64,000 nucleotides of DNA from NCBI GenBank assembly GCA_021234155.1, contig JAJEKV010000010.1:12174359-12238358 (forward strand), read 5' to 3'. The stretch is from Isoetes taiwanensis (lineage: Eukaryota; Streptophyta; Lycopodiopsida; Isoetales; Isoetaceae). The notes under the pieces were generated by a model, which worked only from the letters and a program-made list of their open reading frames with translations, ran no database searches and was not told the origin of the DNA. Numbering within the stretch: the stretch's first letter is position 1; each line of letters starts with the position of its first letter. This document shows positions 1 through 9,986 of this stretch, one piece after another. The position numbers and the translations under genes are program-made.

Positions 1-600
1 TTGGCAAGGTCTCTTCAATCTTCTTACCAAAGTCGCTGGAGAGCGTTGAAATTGCATTGCAATGCACTCTAGTTGTCAGGGGATGCCTTGAAAGCGCATC
101 TGCTACCACATTGAGCTTCCCCGGCTTGTAGACTATCTCAAAGTCATATTCCTCGAGGAACTCCATCCACCTCCGCTGCCTCAGATTAAGGTGTGGTTGC
201 GTGAATACATACTGGAGGCTCTGATGGTCGGTATCCAATTGGAACTTCCTTCCCAAGAGATAGTGCCTCCATATTCTTAATGCCCTGACAACCGCAAGCA
301 ATCCCTGATCGTGCGTTGGGTAGCGCGTCTCGGCGTCGTTCATCTTCACGGAATCATCACGCTACCACACTCTTCTTGCATAAGCCCGCGCACTTTTTGT
401 AGCTATCTTACTCGCATCTGTTGCTACCGGCTTATCTTTCTCCTGTCCGGGTCAAGGCGAGGCTGTCGTCAGAGCTTCTTTCAACAATTCAAACCCCTTT
501 TGGGCTTTCTTGTGCCAATGCTCTGCCCAATCTTTCACCTTCTCTGCCCTTGTCAGGTCTGTTAACGGGGCCGCTATCTTAGCAAAGTTCTTCACGAACT
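1..600 (-). pseudogene. gypsy RT C-terminus and RNase H fragment (G1)
   Basis: The minus strand encodes the end of a Ty3/gypsy reverse transcriptase (a segment like FVKNFAK...PLTDLTRA around 590-540) and an RNase H domain with the family-typical [26 protein letters not shown] and [14 protein letters not shown] segments between about 330 and 60. The frame shifts several times, notably around 300-450. The closest relatives in the window are 9.9-10.4 kb and 17.9-18.5 kb. It is cut by the window edge, so integrase may lie outside. Confidence 0.8.
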
Positions 601-930
601 TCAGAGTGTCCCAATCTCCCAACTCTGCTAGCACTGCACTCATAACATATGGGCAGTTCGCTATCCTATGGCCTGGCTGGAAGCACCTGAAGCAAAGCTG
701 CTTTTCTATGCACTCCTGTCTCTTTTCCTTGGGCATGGCCTGCAAAAAGGATCGCACTGCCTTGGAGTAGTTTGACCCTTCCTGTTTGTCTTTGAAGGTT
801 TCCTGCTTCTTCTCCTGCTGCTTCCCTTGATTGCCACTATATGGGGCTCTAGCTGGTCCTGGGCTGGCTGTCCTCGGGCTAAAACTGCCTGCTGCCTTGC
901 CTTTATCCTGGTAATATTGCTGCTTCTGCC
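601..930 (-). pseudogene. gag C-terminal part with CCHC zinc knuckle (G1)
   Basis: The minus strand continues gag after the hAT insertion: a Lys/Gln-rich stretch, then a retroviral-type zinc knuckle, CFRCFQPGHRIANC (C-x2-C-x4-H-x4-C), near 690-650. Nucleocapsid knuckles of this kind bind the element RNA during packaging. About 20 codons after the knuckle the reading frame passes straight into reverse transcriptase C-terminal sequence, so an internal deletion has fused gag to RT/RNase H in one open frame. Confidence 0.75.
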
Positions 931-1821
931 CAGGGTATTTTTTAACCTCCCTATATATTTGATGGGGCGTAATATATTGGCCACTACTTACCTTGGATAA
1001 TTTGCTAAGTGTAGTTTGGCCTGGCCCTTTTTCGCATCGTTGCACCAAGAGGTTATAACTTAAATGGCGAAATCGAGGAACTATTTTTCTCTTTAGAAAT
1101 TTGAATTGGCCACATCCATACATCTGACACATTAAGATGATAGCCACGCCAGTAAGACAATCTCTAGTTTCTATGATGCTCTATGCAGTTCATTAACAAA
1201 TACATACTATGCTTCTCCAACTAAGATATCTATAAGATCTGTATTAAACATGCAGAATGTAGGCAGAAGCACATATGGATTTGGTAGGATGGATCTCATC
1301 GAAAACCATATTGCAAGTACTTGGTAAATGGAAACTAACCTTGATTTTAATTGGGAAGATGAAGTGGAGATTTAGGCTAGATGATGAAGAACAAATTTGG
1401 GATGCAAAATGCAAATCGAATGAAGACAAACTTGAACATAAGAAAAAAATACTATATTATTATAAATGCCTTTAGAATTTTATGGCTAAACTCAAAAAGA
1501 CTTTACCTCCCTACAAGTGGCGAAATTCTGTCCCTACAACTGGCCAATATAGAATCTCGCCATAATCCTAGAATTATAAAATTATTTCGTGGTTTAAATG
1601 GCGTGTATAATATTTTGGAATGGCCACGCCCTAGGGGTTCGGAGATTTGGCAAATATCAAATTGGCCACTTATGGAGTGAATTTAATAAGTTGGTGTTTT
1701 GAACTGGCCACCACCCTTTGGTCATGGTGAGAATGCATCCTACTCTGGCGTGGCCGACAATTTTACGAAATATGTGAATGTGTGGCCAACTGGCCCGTCG
1801 GGGCCACTAAAAAATACCCTG
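931..1821. mobile_element. non-autonomous hAT element (891 bp) inserted in gag
   Basis: Both ends carry the inverted repeat CAGGGTATTTTTTA (931-944, and its complement at 1808-1821). It is flanked by a perfect 8-bp direct repeat CTTCTGCC (923-930 and 1822-1829). An 8-bp duplication with ends starting CAGGG is diagnostic of the hAT superfamily. No transposase is encoded. The first and last few hundred bases are scattered with TTGGCCA/TGGCC words (for example near 973, 1098, 1540, 1620, 1662, 1704, 1781), the kind of subterminal repeat that hAT transposases bind. Removing the element and one duplication rejoins the gag reading frame, so the insertion is younger than G1. Confidence 0.88.
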
Positions 1822-1829
1822 CTTCTGCC

Positions 1830-2739
1830 CGCTATTCTGAGGTCCCGTTCCTTGCAAGCTTATTACCTTGGACTCCGCTTCTGATACTGTTCTAGGGTTT
1901 ATTGCCCTTACAAGCTTGCGGATCTCCTCATTCAGACCTTCAATGTAGCTTTCTACTGCATGCTTCTCACCTAACTTTGGCACATACAGCCTCAGCCTCA
2001 TGAACTCCTCTGTATATTTCTGCACTGACTTGTTGCCTTGCTGCAACCTGTAGAACTTCTGCATCATGCTGGACTTGTGCTCTCTTGGAACGTAATGGCG
2101 CTTGAAGGCTTTAGCAAACTTCATGAACCTGCAAGCATCCCTACTTAAGCCGTGAGCCTTGGCATAACCCTTCCACCAAATGCGTGCTGCTCCCTTCAGG
2201 TTTGCTGTTGCCACCCTGCCTTTATCCTTATCCTTCATACCATAGGCGTTGCCATATTCGCTCATCTCGTCAAGCCAAGCCTCCGCCTCCATGCCTGACC
2301 TGTTCTCGCCTGAGAATTGCTCGAGCTTCCTAGCCTTCCAAACATTTCCCAATGCAGAGTCTACTTTCTTCTGGTAGTCAGAGGTTCTTGTGTCCCTTTG
2401 TCGTCCGTCCGGGGTGTTCCTCTGCCTTTCATCTGTTCGAACTTGGTTCTGCTCCTCTTCCTCAGAATCAGAGTCTGAATCTGAGCTTGAGTCGGAGGAG
2501 TCCGAGCTGGGGGACCTTCCTCTCTTGCTCCTCTTCTTGTCTCTTCCTGTTCTCCGAGCTGATGCTTGCGACAGTTGAGCGTTACCCACCGAACCTGCTC
2601 CTGCTTGTGCGGCTAGCAAAGCCTTTATCTGCTCAAGGTCCGTCCTCATTTGCGATATTTCTTCTTCTGGGGTCATTTGTCCAAATTCTTCAAGCAGGTT
2701 CCTTGCCAGGCGTGGCCTGGGCGGACTCTGTTCTTCCAT
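1830..2739 (-). pseudogene. gypsy gag, N-terminal part (G1)
   Basis: A roughly 303-codon open frame starts at ATG 2739 and runs into the hAT insertion at 1829. An acidic N-terminus with predicted helix is followed by a Ser/Asp/Glu-rich linker (near residues 75-105, with long SDSSDSSSDSDSD-like runs) and the retrotransposon gag core: EAWLDEM, IWWKGYA, FKRHYVP and YTEEFMRLRLYVP segments. This is the family's capsid-like domain, and the gag at 7.6-8.0 kb is homologous. The frame is open as far as the insertion, so gag was intact when the hAT element landed. Confidence 0.85.
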
Positions 2740-2741
2740 AA

Positions 2742-3542
2742 GTGCACATTTGAATTGCTGAAGCCATCTTTTGTGAGGCGTTTAAAAGAAAGAGAGACCT
2801 GTTGCTGCCAATATCACATGCACTTTGAGTATGTGATGCAAGCACTCAACAAAATCAGAACAGATCCAAATGGGGTGCACAAAGAATGCAATTGTAATTG
2901 TGCTATTTGTGGTGATGGTAACTTCTGTAGTGCCAAGAACCATGTTTATAAATCCACTAGTGATTTTTGGAGGCAAATGGTCTGCTCTAAAGAAGAAGAT
3001 GAAGAATGACACAAACATCAATGTCTGCAGTTGGCATGCAAAGATTGTGGGCTGAAAAGGTACTCTTAAGTTTGTCTCTTCAATGTTATGATGTTTAAAG
3101 ATATTACTGCTCAGTAACTTTAATTGTGGTGTTATAAATAGGTTTGCTTTTTGTTCTAAGGAGAAGATGGAAACTGATTACAAGGTGGAGTGGAAACAGT
3201 TTGAAAAGGTATTATGTTTGGCTTAATTAAATTGTGCTCGTGTAACAAGCTTTTTAAACAAACTGCAAACTGACAGAAATGTTCATGGTCTGAAATCAGC
3301 AAGAAGTTGGATACATGAAGGAGACTACCAAGAAAAAAATGGGAGGAAGGAAACCAGCAAAAGTAACAAGACTTGCATACAAGAACGAGAGTCTACCCCA
3401 GTTCATGAAGCATGCCTCCAAGACAATGGTACAATTTGTCACACACAATTATGTGGCACACTGGCAGGCAAAGCAATTCAGGACGTGTTTGGATACCTTT
3501 CCTGAAGATGCAATTGTCTCTTATCTATCTCAATGGTACTAA
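2742..3542 (+). pseudogene. spliced Cys-rich gene fragment of unknown family
   Basis: Three exon-like blocks on the plus strand. Block one (about 2742-3059) has a Cys-dense region: CCCQYHMHFEYVMQAL, then CNCNCAIC and C...W...C...CKDC spacings, which looks metal-binding. It ends at a plausible donor (AAAG/GTACTC). Block two is 3142-3209 and block three starts about 3278. The last block has a segment HNYVAHWQAKQFRTCLDTFP and breaks off at about 3540. A frame break near 3313 separates KKLDT from the next open frame, so the copy is damaged. I recall proteins of this layout being common in repeat-rich genomes, which suggests a transposon-borne gene, but I cannot name the family. Confidence 0.45.
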
Positions 3543-3543
3543 T

Positions 3544-4245
3544 TATTTTTACCAGATCAGTTGTACAGTTGTCTAAATCTGTTTCCAACTTACTAACCTC
3601 CTCTTCAATCAAAGAAATGTTGAAACTTAAATTGGAAACAGAAAACTCAGAAGACTGACCTGCTTTCCCCTTAAATTCAAGTTGAGGTGTTGATCTGCCT
3701 GAAGCTAGAGGTGCACTTTGGCATGAAGGAACTGTAGTTTTGATCCTTTTAGCATCTTCTTTTTTAACATCAATGTCATCCCTTTTTCTCCTGGACCAAA
3801 CATTGACATGTTTCTTGTAAGCATCCCAATCAACCCCATGAGCCTCAGGGTTATGCTCTGCCCGACTACAGTTTTCCCATGCAAATGATAATGCTATTAG
3901 CTTCCTCAATTCATTATTCGGGACACCTCCATCTCCATACAAGAAATCGATCAAGCCGTCCAATTTCTGCTTCAAATGAGGGCGAACAAAGTAGATTTTG
4001 ATTTTGCCTGAAACCATTGGCTCAGACCAAACACTATTCTAGTCATCTGCAGTGACATTTTCCGCCAGCCATTTCAGCTTTTGTTGTGGGATGATTCCTT
4101 CACCATCCATGAGAAAAGAAGATACTTTAAAAAAAAGTAGCAAGAAACAAAGAAGTCGGAGCACGCACCTTGAAGAGGATGCTTCAATTTGTAAAATGCA
4201 GGAATCGAAGTGCAATCGGGGAGCAAATTGGCCTCTACAATTCAA
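3544..4245 (-). CDS. hypothetical protein fragment, minus strand
   Basis: The minus strand holds a short frame (4245-4039) ending in a Leu/Phe-rich stretch and a tail like PQQKLKWLAENV. After a stop comes a longer frame (4017 to about 3544) with a charged segment WDAYKKHVNVWSRRKRDD, a basic KKEDAKRIK and a heptad-like C-terminus (SLIEEEVSKLETDLDNC) that could be a short coiled coil. I recognise no family. It meets the plus-strand Cys-rich fragment tail to tail at about 3540, so this is probably a rearranged joint. A real host gene is unlikely. Confidence 0.3.
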
Positions 4246-4389
4246 TTAGTAACAATGGGCGCGAATAATTAAACCTCTGACAATCAAAATCATTGTTCGG
4301 CAAAAAGGCGCGTGGAAATCAAAAAGGTGCGTCGGGCGCTGCTTAGCGTGCTTTCTCCGCTTCCGCTTCTCGCGCTTTTTTGTACCCCA

Positions 4390-4985
4390 ATATCTAACTT
4401 AGACCCCCTCACACTTCTGCCCCATAGAGGAGGACCGGTTCAACCAAGGCCCTGAACAAGTGTGCCTGGTGACCCCATGCATACAGCTCTGCCTTGTGAC
4501 TGTTGTTTTGCATTGCATACAGGGCTTTCCGACTGCAGTGATCCGTAACGATGGATGCATCCCAAAGGTGTGTGGTAGTAGAAAACTCAATGCCCAAATA
4601 CTTATAAGATCGAGCCACCTCCACTACCCCCCCGGTAAGTGAATGAGGGAAGGCGTGGGTGCTTGAGATGATGGGACCAGCAAAGACCCTTTGTCTTGGC
4701 CAAGTTAACTCTCATATCGGTGAATTGGCGGTAAAGTGTCCAAAGCATCCGGTGGCGTTGCATGTCCTGCTGGGTATATGCGCGCAGGTCAACATCATCG
4801 GCATATATGAGTTACCGGATTATGTGGTGCATCAACCGAGCGCCTCCTCCCCCCCCTCCCCCCCCCCGTGCTTTCGGCTAGCCATTCTTCTAGCTGGTCA
4901 ATGTACAAGACGAAGAGCGTTGGGGATAGAGGGCAGCCCTGGCGCACCCCAATGCTACTAACAACGGGCTCCCCCGACATTAAGC
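4390..4985 (-). mobile_element. LINE reverse-transcriptase fragment
   Basis: Near-identical over long stretches to 40.06-40.60 kb of the larger LINE. Minus-strand translation gives RT pieces such as GCPLSPTLFVLYIDQLEEWL (4950-4880) and ARSYKYLGIEFS plus ALVEPVLLYGAEV (4620-4410). Both ends are truncated and the frame shifts. A C-run at about 4850-4867 replaces normal coding sequence of the longer copy. Confidence 0.8.
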
Positions 4986-5274
4986 TTAAAACACAGGCTC
5001 GAAAAATAATCAGGAATTATAATGAAATATGTAATTCTTTAGTATGGCTTACCGTTTGCACAAATTTTTGAGGGTGGCAAGTGTGTAATGAACCTGAACT
5101 GTACTTCACTATGAGTTTATACAAATTTTACCCAACAAACTGCCATGTAGTGTTTCTTGCTTTGTTTTGTTTAGAATTGCACTTCATGATAGCTCAATTG
5201 GACAACCATAGCCATAGATTCGAAGTCTGCCCTATCAAGAACCTTTGTGCACGAAACCCGAGGCACCCCTAGTC

Positions 5275-5282
5275 TATAAAAA
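5275..5282 (+). promoter_or_regulatory. TATA box of the 5.3-7.0 kb cassette
   Basis: TATAAAAA followed by GGGCCCTC is a strong plant TATA context. It lies 118 bp before the ATG at 5393, and the interval is pyrimidine-rich like a leader. It is the only strong TATA match just upstream of this cassette. Confidence 0.5.
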
Positions 5283-5392
5283 GGGCCCTCATTTGTTATT
5301 TTCTCCCCACCAAAAGTGCTCTCAGCCCCTTTGGCGATTTTCTAGCTCCTTACTTGTTTCCATCAGCCATTTTTCATAGCCATCTCTGCTCA

Positions 5393-5803
5393 ATGGCACC
5401 ATCAAACTTTGTTAGATGGTACAAGGACTCCAATCACATCCGTGATTTTCCTGCTGAACAAGCCTTTCATGTCTTTGATCATCTCTTTGATCTCCATGCC
5501 ACCCTAACCAGAACTCCTTACTACACTGACATCATCTGTCAATATGATCAAAGACATTCTACCCGGGAGGTTAGCTTGCCACCTAGGGGGGAATGGGTCT
5601 CCTTAGACACCCTTGCCCAAGCCATAGGTGGGGGATCCAGGGGGCAGAGTAGGTTGTGGGATAGAACCCGAAAACATGCCGACTACATGACACCTGTAAG
5701 CATCATAGGCATAGGTGCGTCTCAAACCGGGCGGCTTTTAGCCTTGTTCATGCAAGTATGCGAGGCCAACCAACCAAAGGCGAGCCGTCCATTCAACCCT
5801 TGA
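5393..5803 (+). CDS. cassette ORF1, unknown protein (136 aa)
   Basis: Open frame from ATG 5393; an upstream in-frame ATG at 5354 adds 13 residues but lies closer to the TATA box. Visible features are an aromatic/charged N-terminal half (FVRWYKDSNHIRDFPAEQAF), then a Gly/Arg-rich middle (GGGSRGQSRLWDRTRKHAD) and a Gly-rich hydrophobic segment near the end (IIGIGASQTGRLLALFMQV). There is no signal peptide or clear membrane span. Codon use is GC-balanced, unlike the AT-rich flanks. It is followed by a 440-bp stretch with in-frame stops and then ORF2. I recognise no family; a capsid- or gag-like structural protein of an integrated element is a guess. Confidence 0.4.
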   Translation: MAPSNFVRWYKDSNHIRDFPAEQAFHVFDHLFDLHATLTRTPYYTDIICQYDQRHSTREVSLPPRGEWVSLDTLAQAIGGGSRGQSRLWDRTRKHADYMTPVSIIGIGASQTGRLLALFMQVCEANQPKASRPFNP

Positions 5804-6247
5804 TTTAGCTCCTCGACACTTTCGAAGGCAGCAGATAGGTATCCACGAGATCGAAACTACGGAATAATCTAATACCATGGCTCCACATCGAAACACCTAG
5901 GTTGCGATTGAGCGGGACTATGAGGAGGAAGAGGAAGAGAACCCAAGCCGGGAGATAAGCGAAGCAAGAAGGATGGAGAGGCATCTAGCTCAGCAACGAG
6001 GGGTGCTAAGGCGAGACGACTTCAGCCAATAGGTATCCGCGGCCCTCACCCCAGGTGATCATTGGCGGTGAGGAGTATATATTAAGCCACCGACGTCCTT
6101 AACCTCCCCTATTGCCAAGAGGAGAACCTCAGGATAGACGAGCTCCTAGGCCTAATTGCACAGGAACAGGGTAGCGACTTCATCGACTATTCCTACCAGG
6201 AGATCCCAAGGGAGGTAGCCGAGCGACACTCCTATGCAGGGGAAACC

Positions 6248-6910
6248 ATGTCGGATATCCAAGCATACCAGCAGATAAGGCAGATGTTTCAACAACAGCA
6301 ACCCGACATTCCAGAGGAGGAATTCCAGGAGATCCAGAGCAGATTGTACAAGCCGGGAAGACGCCCAAGTTCGAGCCGACCAGTCCGCTCCAGGAGCATG
6401 CGTGAGGCATCTAGCAGCATTAATCTGGAAAACGCAGCAACAATGTGGAGGGACCACGAAGATCTTACAGCAATAGATATCTTCGGTCAGGCAGCTGGCA
6501 GGAAAGGCACGGGAGCCACGGGGCCACACAGGGGTAAATCACTCAGGTACTATCTTCCGGCCCTCAGCCAGGGACAGATGATAGTCTTTCACAAGGAGTT
6601 CAGCCCAAGGGGTGAAGAATCAGTGGCGCTCCTTATAGCACTTACAGGGTTTGGGCAGCATGCCAAGATAGATGTCGGAATGGACCATGTTATACTCTTC
6701 AAGAGAGCAGTAGCCCTTCACGCCCTCGACTTCGCAAGGGGCCACCTCAGGGATGCGCACTTGTCAGTGTTGGCGGCAACTGCACCAGAACTACCAGCAC
6801 CACAGGTGGCAAGAGCATTAGAGGGAGGGTCGGCGGCCAGAATACTGCAGAACATGGGCAAGGGCACAACATTCAAGAAAATCAAGAACTTCTTCAAGCG
6901 ACATCACTGA
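6248..6910 (+). CDS. cassette ORF2, unknown protein (220 aa or longer)
   Basis: Open frame from ATG 6248 to TGA 6910; the same frame is open for some codons upstream, so the true start may be earlier or spliced. Order of features: Gln-rich helix (QQIRQMFQQQQPDIPEEEF), Arg/Ser-rich linker (GRRPSSSRPVRSRSM), a compact domain with alternating hydrophobics (about residues 95-190) and a basic tail (KKIKNFFKRHH). A disordered basic linker, globular domain and basic C-terminus would suit a nucleic-acid-binding structural protein. No family is recognised. It sits 260 bp upstream of gypsy G2 gag, but the G2 LTR family (known from 20.8 kb) is unrelated to it. Confidence 0.45.
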   Translation: MSDIQAYQQIRQMFQQQQPDIPEEEFQEIQSRLYKPGRRPSSSRPVRSRSMREASSSINLENAATMWRDHEDLTAIDIFGQAAGRKGTGATGPHRGKSLRYYLPALSQGQMIVFHKEFSPRGEESVALLIALTGFGQHAKIDVGMDHVILFKRAVALHALDFARGHLRDAHLSVLAATAPELPAPQVARALEGGSAARILQNMGKGTTFKKIKNFFKRHH

Positions 6911-7031
6911 TAGAAGATTTGTTTGTTAAGTTAATTAAAGTACATTGTAACTCTTTCTTAAGTATTATCATGTAGTTCATTAAGTGTACCCCTATATGTT
7001 AATTAATGTATTACCATGATTCTGGCTTATA

Positions 7032-7037
7032 AATAAA
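7032..7037 (+). terminator. poly(A) signal AATAAA after cassette ORF2
   Basis: AATAAA lies 122 bp after the ORF2 stop, in an AT-rich stretch with TTGTA-type upstream elements. Together with the TATA box at 5275 it frames a transcription unit of about 1.75 kb. Confidence 0.4.
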
Positions 7038-7169
7038 GCTTTCATATGATTTCTTTTGTACCTAACAACAATTTAATTGTAAGCAAAAATGATCATTGCC
7101 TAACTTAATAACATGTATTAATGATCAATCATTGCAGCAAGGAACTCAAGTGCAGGATCTCAGGACCAG

Positions 7170-8420
7170 CACCGACCACGCAATTGGGTTCCAAGGAATT
7201 TGTTTGGCAGAGAACAAGAAGACTTTGAGCGGGATATGTCACCGTGAGGCAATCGGCGCAAAGACCGGGCACGAGATGAGGAACCGGATGCAAAACCCGA
7301 TCAATCGGGCGGCACCTCCGATGAATGAGCGGGAAGATGGTCCTCTACCTCCACCTCCACCACGCCTTCCGGTGGTGACGGTTCCCCAAGGGAAGGGGAG
7401 GGCAACCAGGGCACGCGTCGAGGGGATAGAAGAAGGAAGAGGAGAACCGAGGAGTCCATCATCATCTAGCTCCAAACATCGAGCGATTCTTCCGTGAGGA
7501 CAGCTCTAGCTCCGGCAAAGGAGTCCAGCACACCTAAGGCAAGGAAAAGGGCAAGAAAGGCGGGGCGACTACCAGAAAAAGGTGGATAGTGCTATGAGCA
7601 ATGTGTGGAAGACAAGGAAGTCTGGGCGGTTCTCGGGGAAAGACAGATCGTGCATGGAGGTGAAGCATGGCTTGATGAAATGGAAGAATTTGGCAACTCC
7701 TACGGTATGAAAGACAAGGATATAGGGAAAGTTGCTACAGCTAACCTTATTGGACCCGCAAGAATCTGGTGGAAGGGATATGCTAAGTCTAACAAGTTGA
7801 AGAGGAACAATTGCAGATTCAAGACTTTCAAAGAAGGCTTTCCGTAAGCACTACGTGCCAAGGTCTCATACTAGTAGAACCCGATCCAGCCAGTTTCTGA
7901 GGTTGAATCGGGGTAGCTTATCGGTGGCTAAGTATACCAAGAATTCATGAGACTTAGGCTTCATGTCCCTGAGTATCGAAAAGGCAGACGTGGATACCTA
8001 CATTGAGGGGTTGAAACAGCAATATCAAGAGGCTTGTTAGAGCAATCAACCCAAGGTCATTCTGCGAGGCGAAGATAAAGCTATAAGTTTGGAAGAGGCA
8101 CCAAGCAACTCCGGAGAGAAGCAAATCAACCTTCGGGGTAAGAGTTCTGTGGCGATGCTCGGGGGCAATACCGGGGTAAGCAATCAGCAGCTACACCATC
8201 GAGGGCCAGCAGCGGCAGGGGTAAGAGTCAAGAAAAGCCTTTGGGGGACCGTAAGCCCGCCGAGAATGCATCGGGGCGGTGCTCTTAAAAGCGTCTTCTA
8301 GGCGATCTACCGAAGGAGGAAAGAGACAGAATGCATTGAGAAAAGCTATGCTTCAGGTGCTTCCGGCCGGGGCACCCAACACATGATTGTCCATTCATTG
8401 CGGTCGGCCTTGGCGAGCTT
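7170..8420 (+). pseudogene. gypsy gag with CCHC knuckle (G2)
   Basis: Gag homologous to the G1 gag. The N-terminus is shifted and Pro/Ser/Arg-rich. The capsid-like core is at 7610-7850 (EAWLDEMEEFGNSYGMKDKD, RIWWKGYAK). The rest is frameshifted, and the knuckle CFRCFRPGHPTHDC lies at about 8350-8391. At least four frame changes separate these blocks, so no functional gag is encoded. Confidence 0.8.
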
Positions 8421-9206
8421 ATGGATTGGGATTCCCCAACGAAGCGGATGAAGACGGCGACCAGCCGGGAGGCCCGGGACTTCATAGATGGTGAGTGCCA
8501 CATATGTGCAAACATTGAGTCGATGATATTGAGAGTCGGCCGACCGTCATCCGGCGATGGGATTATAGATAGTAATCCATATGTAGTCCTCATAGATACA
8601 GGTAGCTCTCACAATTTTGCATCTCCGAGATTGGCTGCCCTAATGAAGAATAAGGTATTGAAATCTAAGCCAAGGCCAGTGGCTATGGCGAACGGCGCCA
8701 TTCGGCACACTAAGGGGAGGAGGATCATCTTTGACATAGACCTTAGTGGGGCTAAGTGGCCGATGGGGGCAGAAGTCATGGATATCGGAAGGTATGATCT
8801 TATTGTGGGGATGGAATTCTTGAAGCCAGCTAAAGCAGTAATTGATTGTGACCGGAACGAAGTCACCATGACGGCACCGGACGGCAACAAGTTGATAGTG
8901 AAAGGTAAGCAGGTAGCTTCTCTCATGCAGTGTATCTCTTTGAAGCATCTAAGAAAGAGTATAGAAAGGAATAAGGTGGACTATATCTTGAGGATGGAAT
9001 CAGTTGAGCCAGGCAAGCAGGAGGGAAGTGACCCAAAGGGGAATCAGCTGCCCAAGCAAATAGCGAGGCTTATTTCAGAGTTCAAGGATGTATTTCCGGA
9101 TGAAATCCGGCAGCTGCCACCTTATAGGGGTGTGGAATGTGAGATCACATTGGCTCCCGATGCAAAGCCTACCAGTAAGGCACCATATAGAATGAGCACC
9201 CTGTAA
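8421..9206 (+). pseudogene. gypsy protease and RT N-terminus (G2)
   Basis: A 261-codon open frame. A retropepsin-type active site VLIDTGSSHNF sits near residues 56-66 (catalytic Asp in DTGS), with a flap region (RIIFDIDLSGAKWPMGAEVM) and the second conserved motif DLIVGMEFL. It continues through a linker into the RT N-terminus (LPPYRGVECEI...APYRMS), where a stop falls at 9204-9206; the RT resumes in another frame immediately after. Confidence 0.82.
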
Positions 9207-9986
9207 TGATTGAGCTCAAGAAGCAGCTTCAGGAATTGCTCGAGCTTGGATTCATAAGGGCAAGTGTGTCTCCTTTTGGAGCACCTATACTCTTCGTAAA
9301 GAAGAAAGACGGGAGCTTAAGAATGTGCATAGACTATCGCCAGCTCAATAAGCAGATGATAAAGAATAAGTATGCATTGCCAAGGGCAGATGACCTAATG
9401 GACCGATTCACGTGAGCAAAGGTATTCTCTAAAATTGATTTGAGATCAGGATACCATCAGATAAGGATAAAAGAAGAGGATATCCATAAGACCGCTTTCA
9501 GAACGCGGTATGGTCATTTTGAGTTTACAGTAATGCCCTTTGGATTGTCAAATGCTCCTGCAACATTTATGCGCCTTATGAACGACATCTTCAGAGACTT
9601 CTTGGATGAGTTTGTCATTGTCTTCTTCGACGACATTCTAGTCTACAAAGAAGTCCCTTGAGGAGCATTGTCGACATCTCAGGAAAGTGTTGGAAAAGTT
9701 GAGACGTCATCGGTTGTATGGGAAGCTCTCTAAGTGCCACTTTGCAACAGGCCGAGTGGAGTATTTGGGACATGTGGTAACATCCGAGGGAATCTCCATA
9801 GATCCATCTAAGATTGAGGCAATAGTTGATTGGCCAGCTCCAAGGAATGTAGCAGAAGTAAGAAGCTTTCTCGGGTTGGCGGGATACTACAGAAAGTTCG
9901 TGAAGGACTTTGCTAAGTGGGCGTCCCCTCTGTCGGACCTCACTAAGGCCAAGAAGATTAAGGATTGGACTAGCCATTGGTTAGAG
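9206..9986 (+). pseudogene. gypsy reverse transcriptase (G2)
   Basis: RT motifs are readable in order across two frame breaks: [19 protein letters not shown] and IDYRQLNKQ (9280-9350), a stop at about 9413, [16 protein letters not shown] (9439-9480), [18 protein letters not shown], and the catalytic FFDDILVY (about 9625-9650). A frameshift follows just before [10 protein letters not shown]. The thumb/connection region [11 protein letters not shown]...[12 protein letters not shown] (9759-9910) is intact. The FDD variant of the YxDD box is common in this superfamily. Confidence 0.85.

Larger units (their letters stand above)
1..2741 (-). mobile_element. Ty3/gypsy (chromovirus-type) element G1, internally deleted
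   Basis: Read on the minus strand, this holds gag (from 2739), a zinc knuckle, then directly the C-terminal part of reverse transcriptase and RNase H running off the window start. The gag matches in content the gag of the plus-strand element at 7.1-8.4 kb, so they are one family. Protease and most of the reverse transcriptase are missing. The gag is further split by a hAT element at 931-1821. No LTR or primer site is visible upstream of gag; similarity stops about 2742. No full-length polyprotein can be made, so this is a dead copy. Confidence 0.85.
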
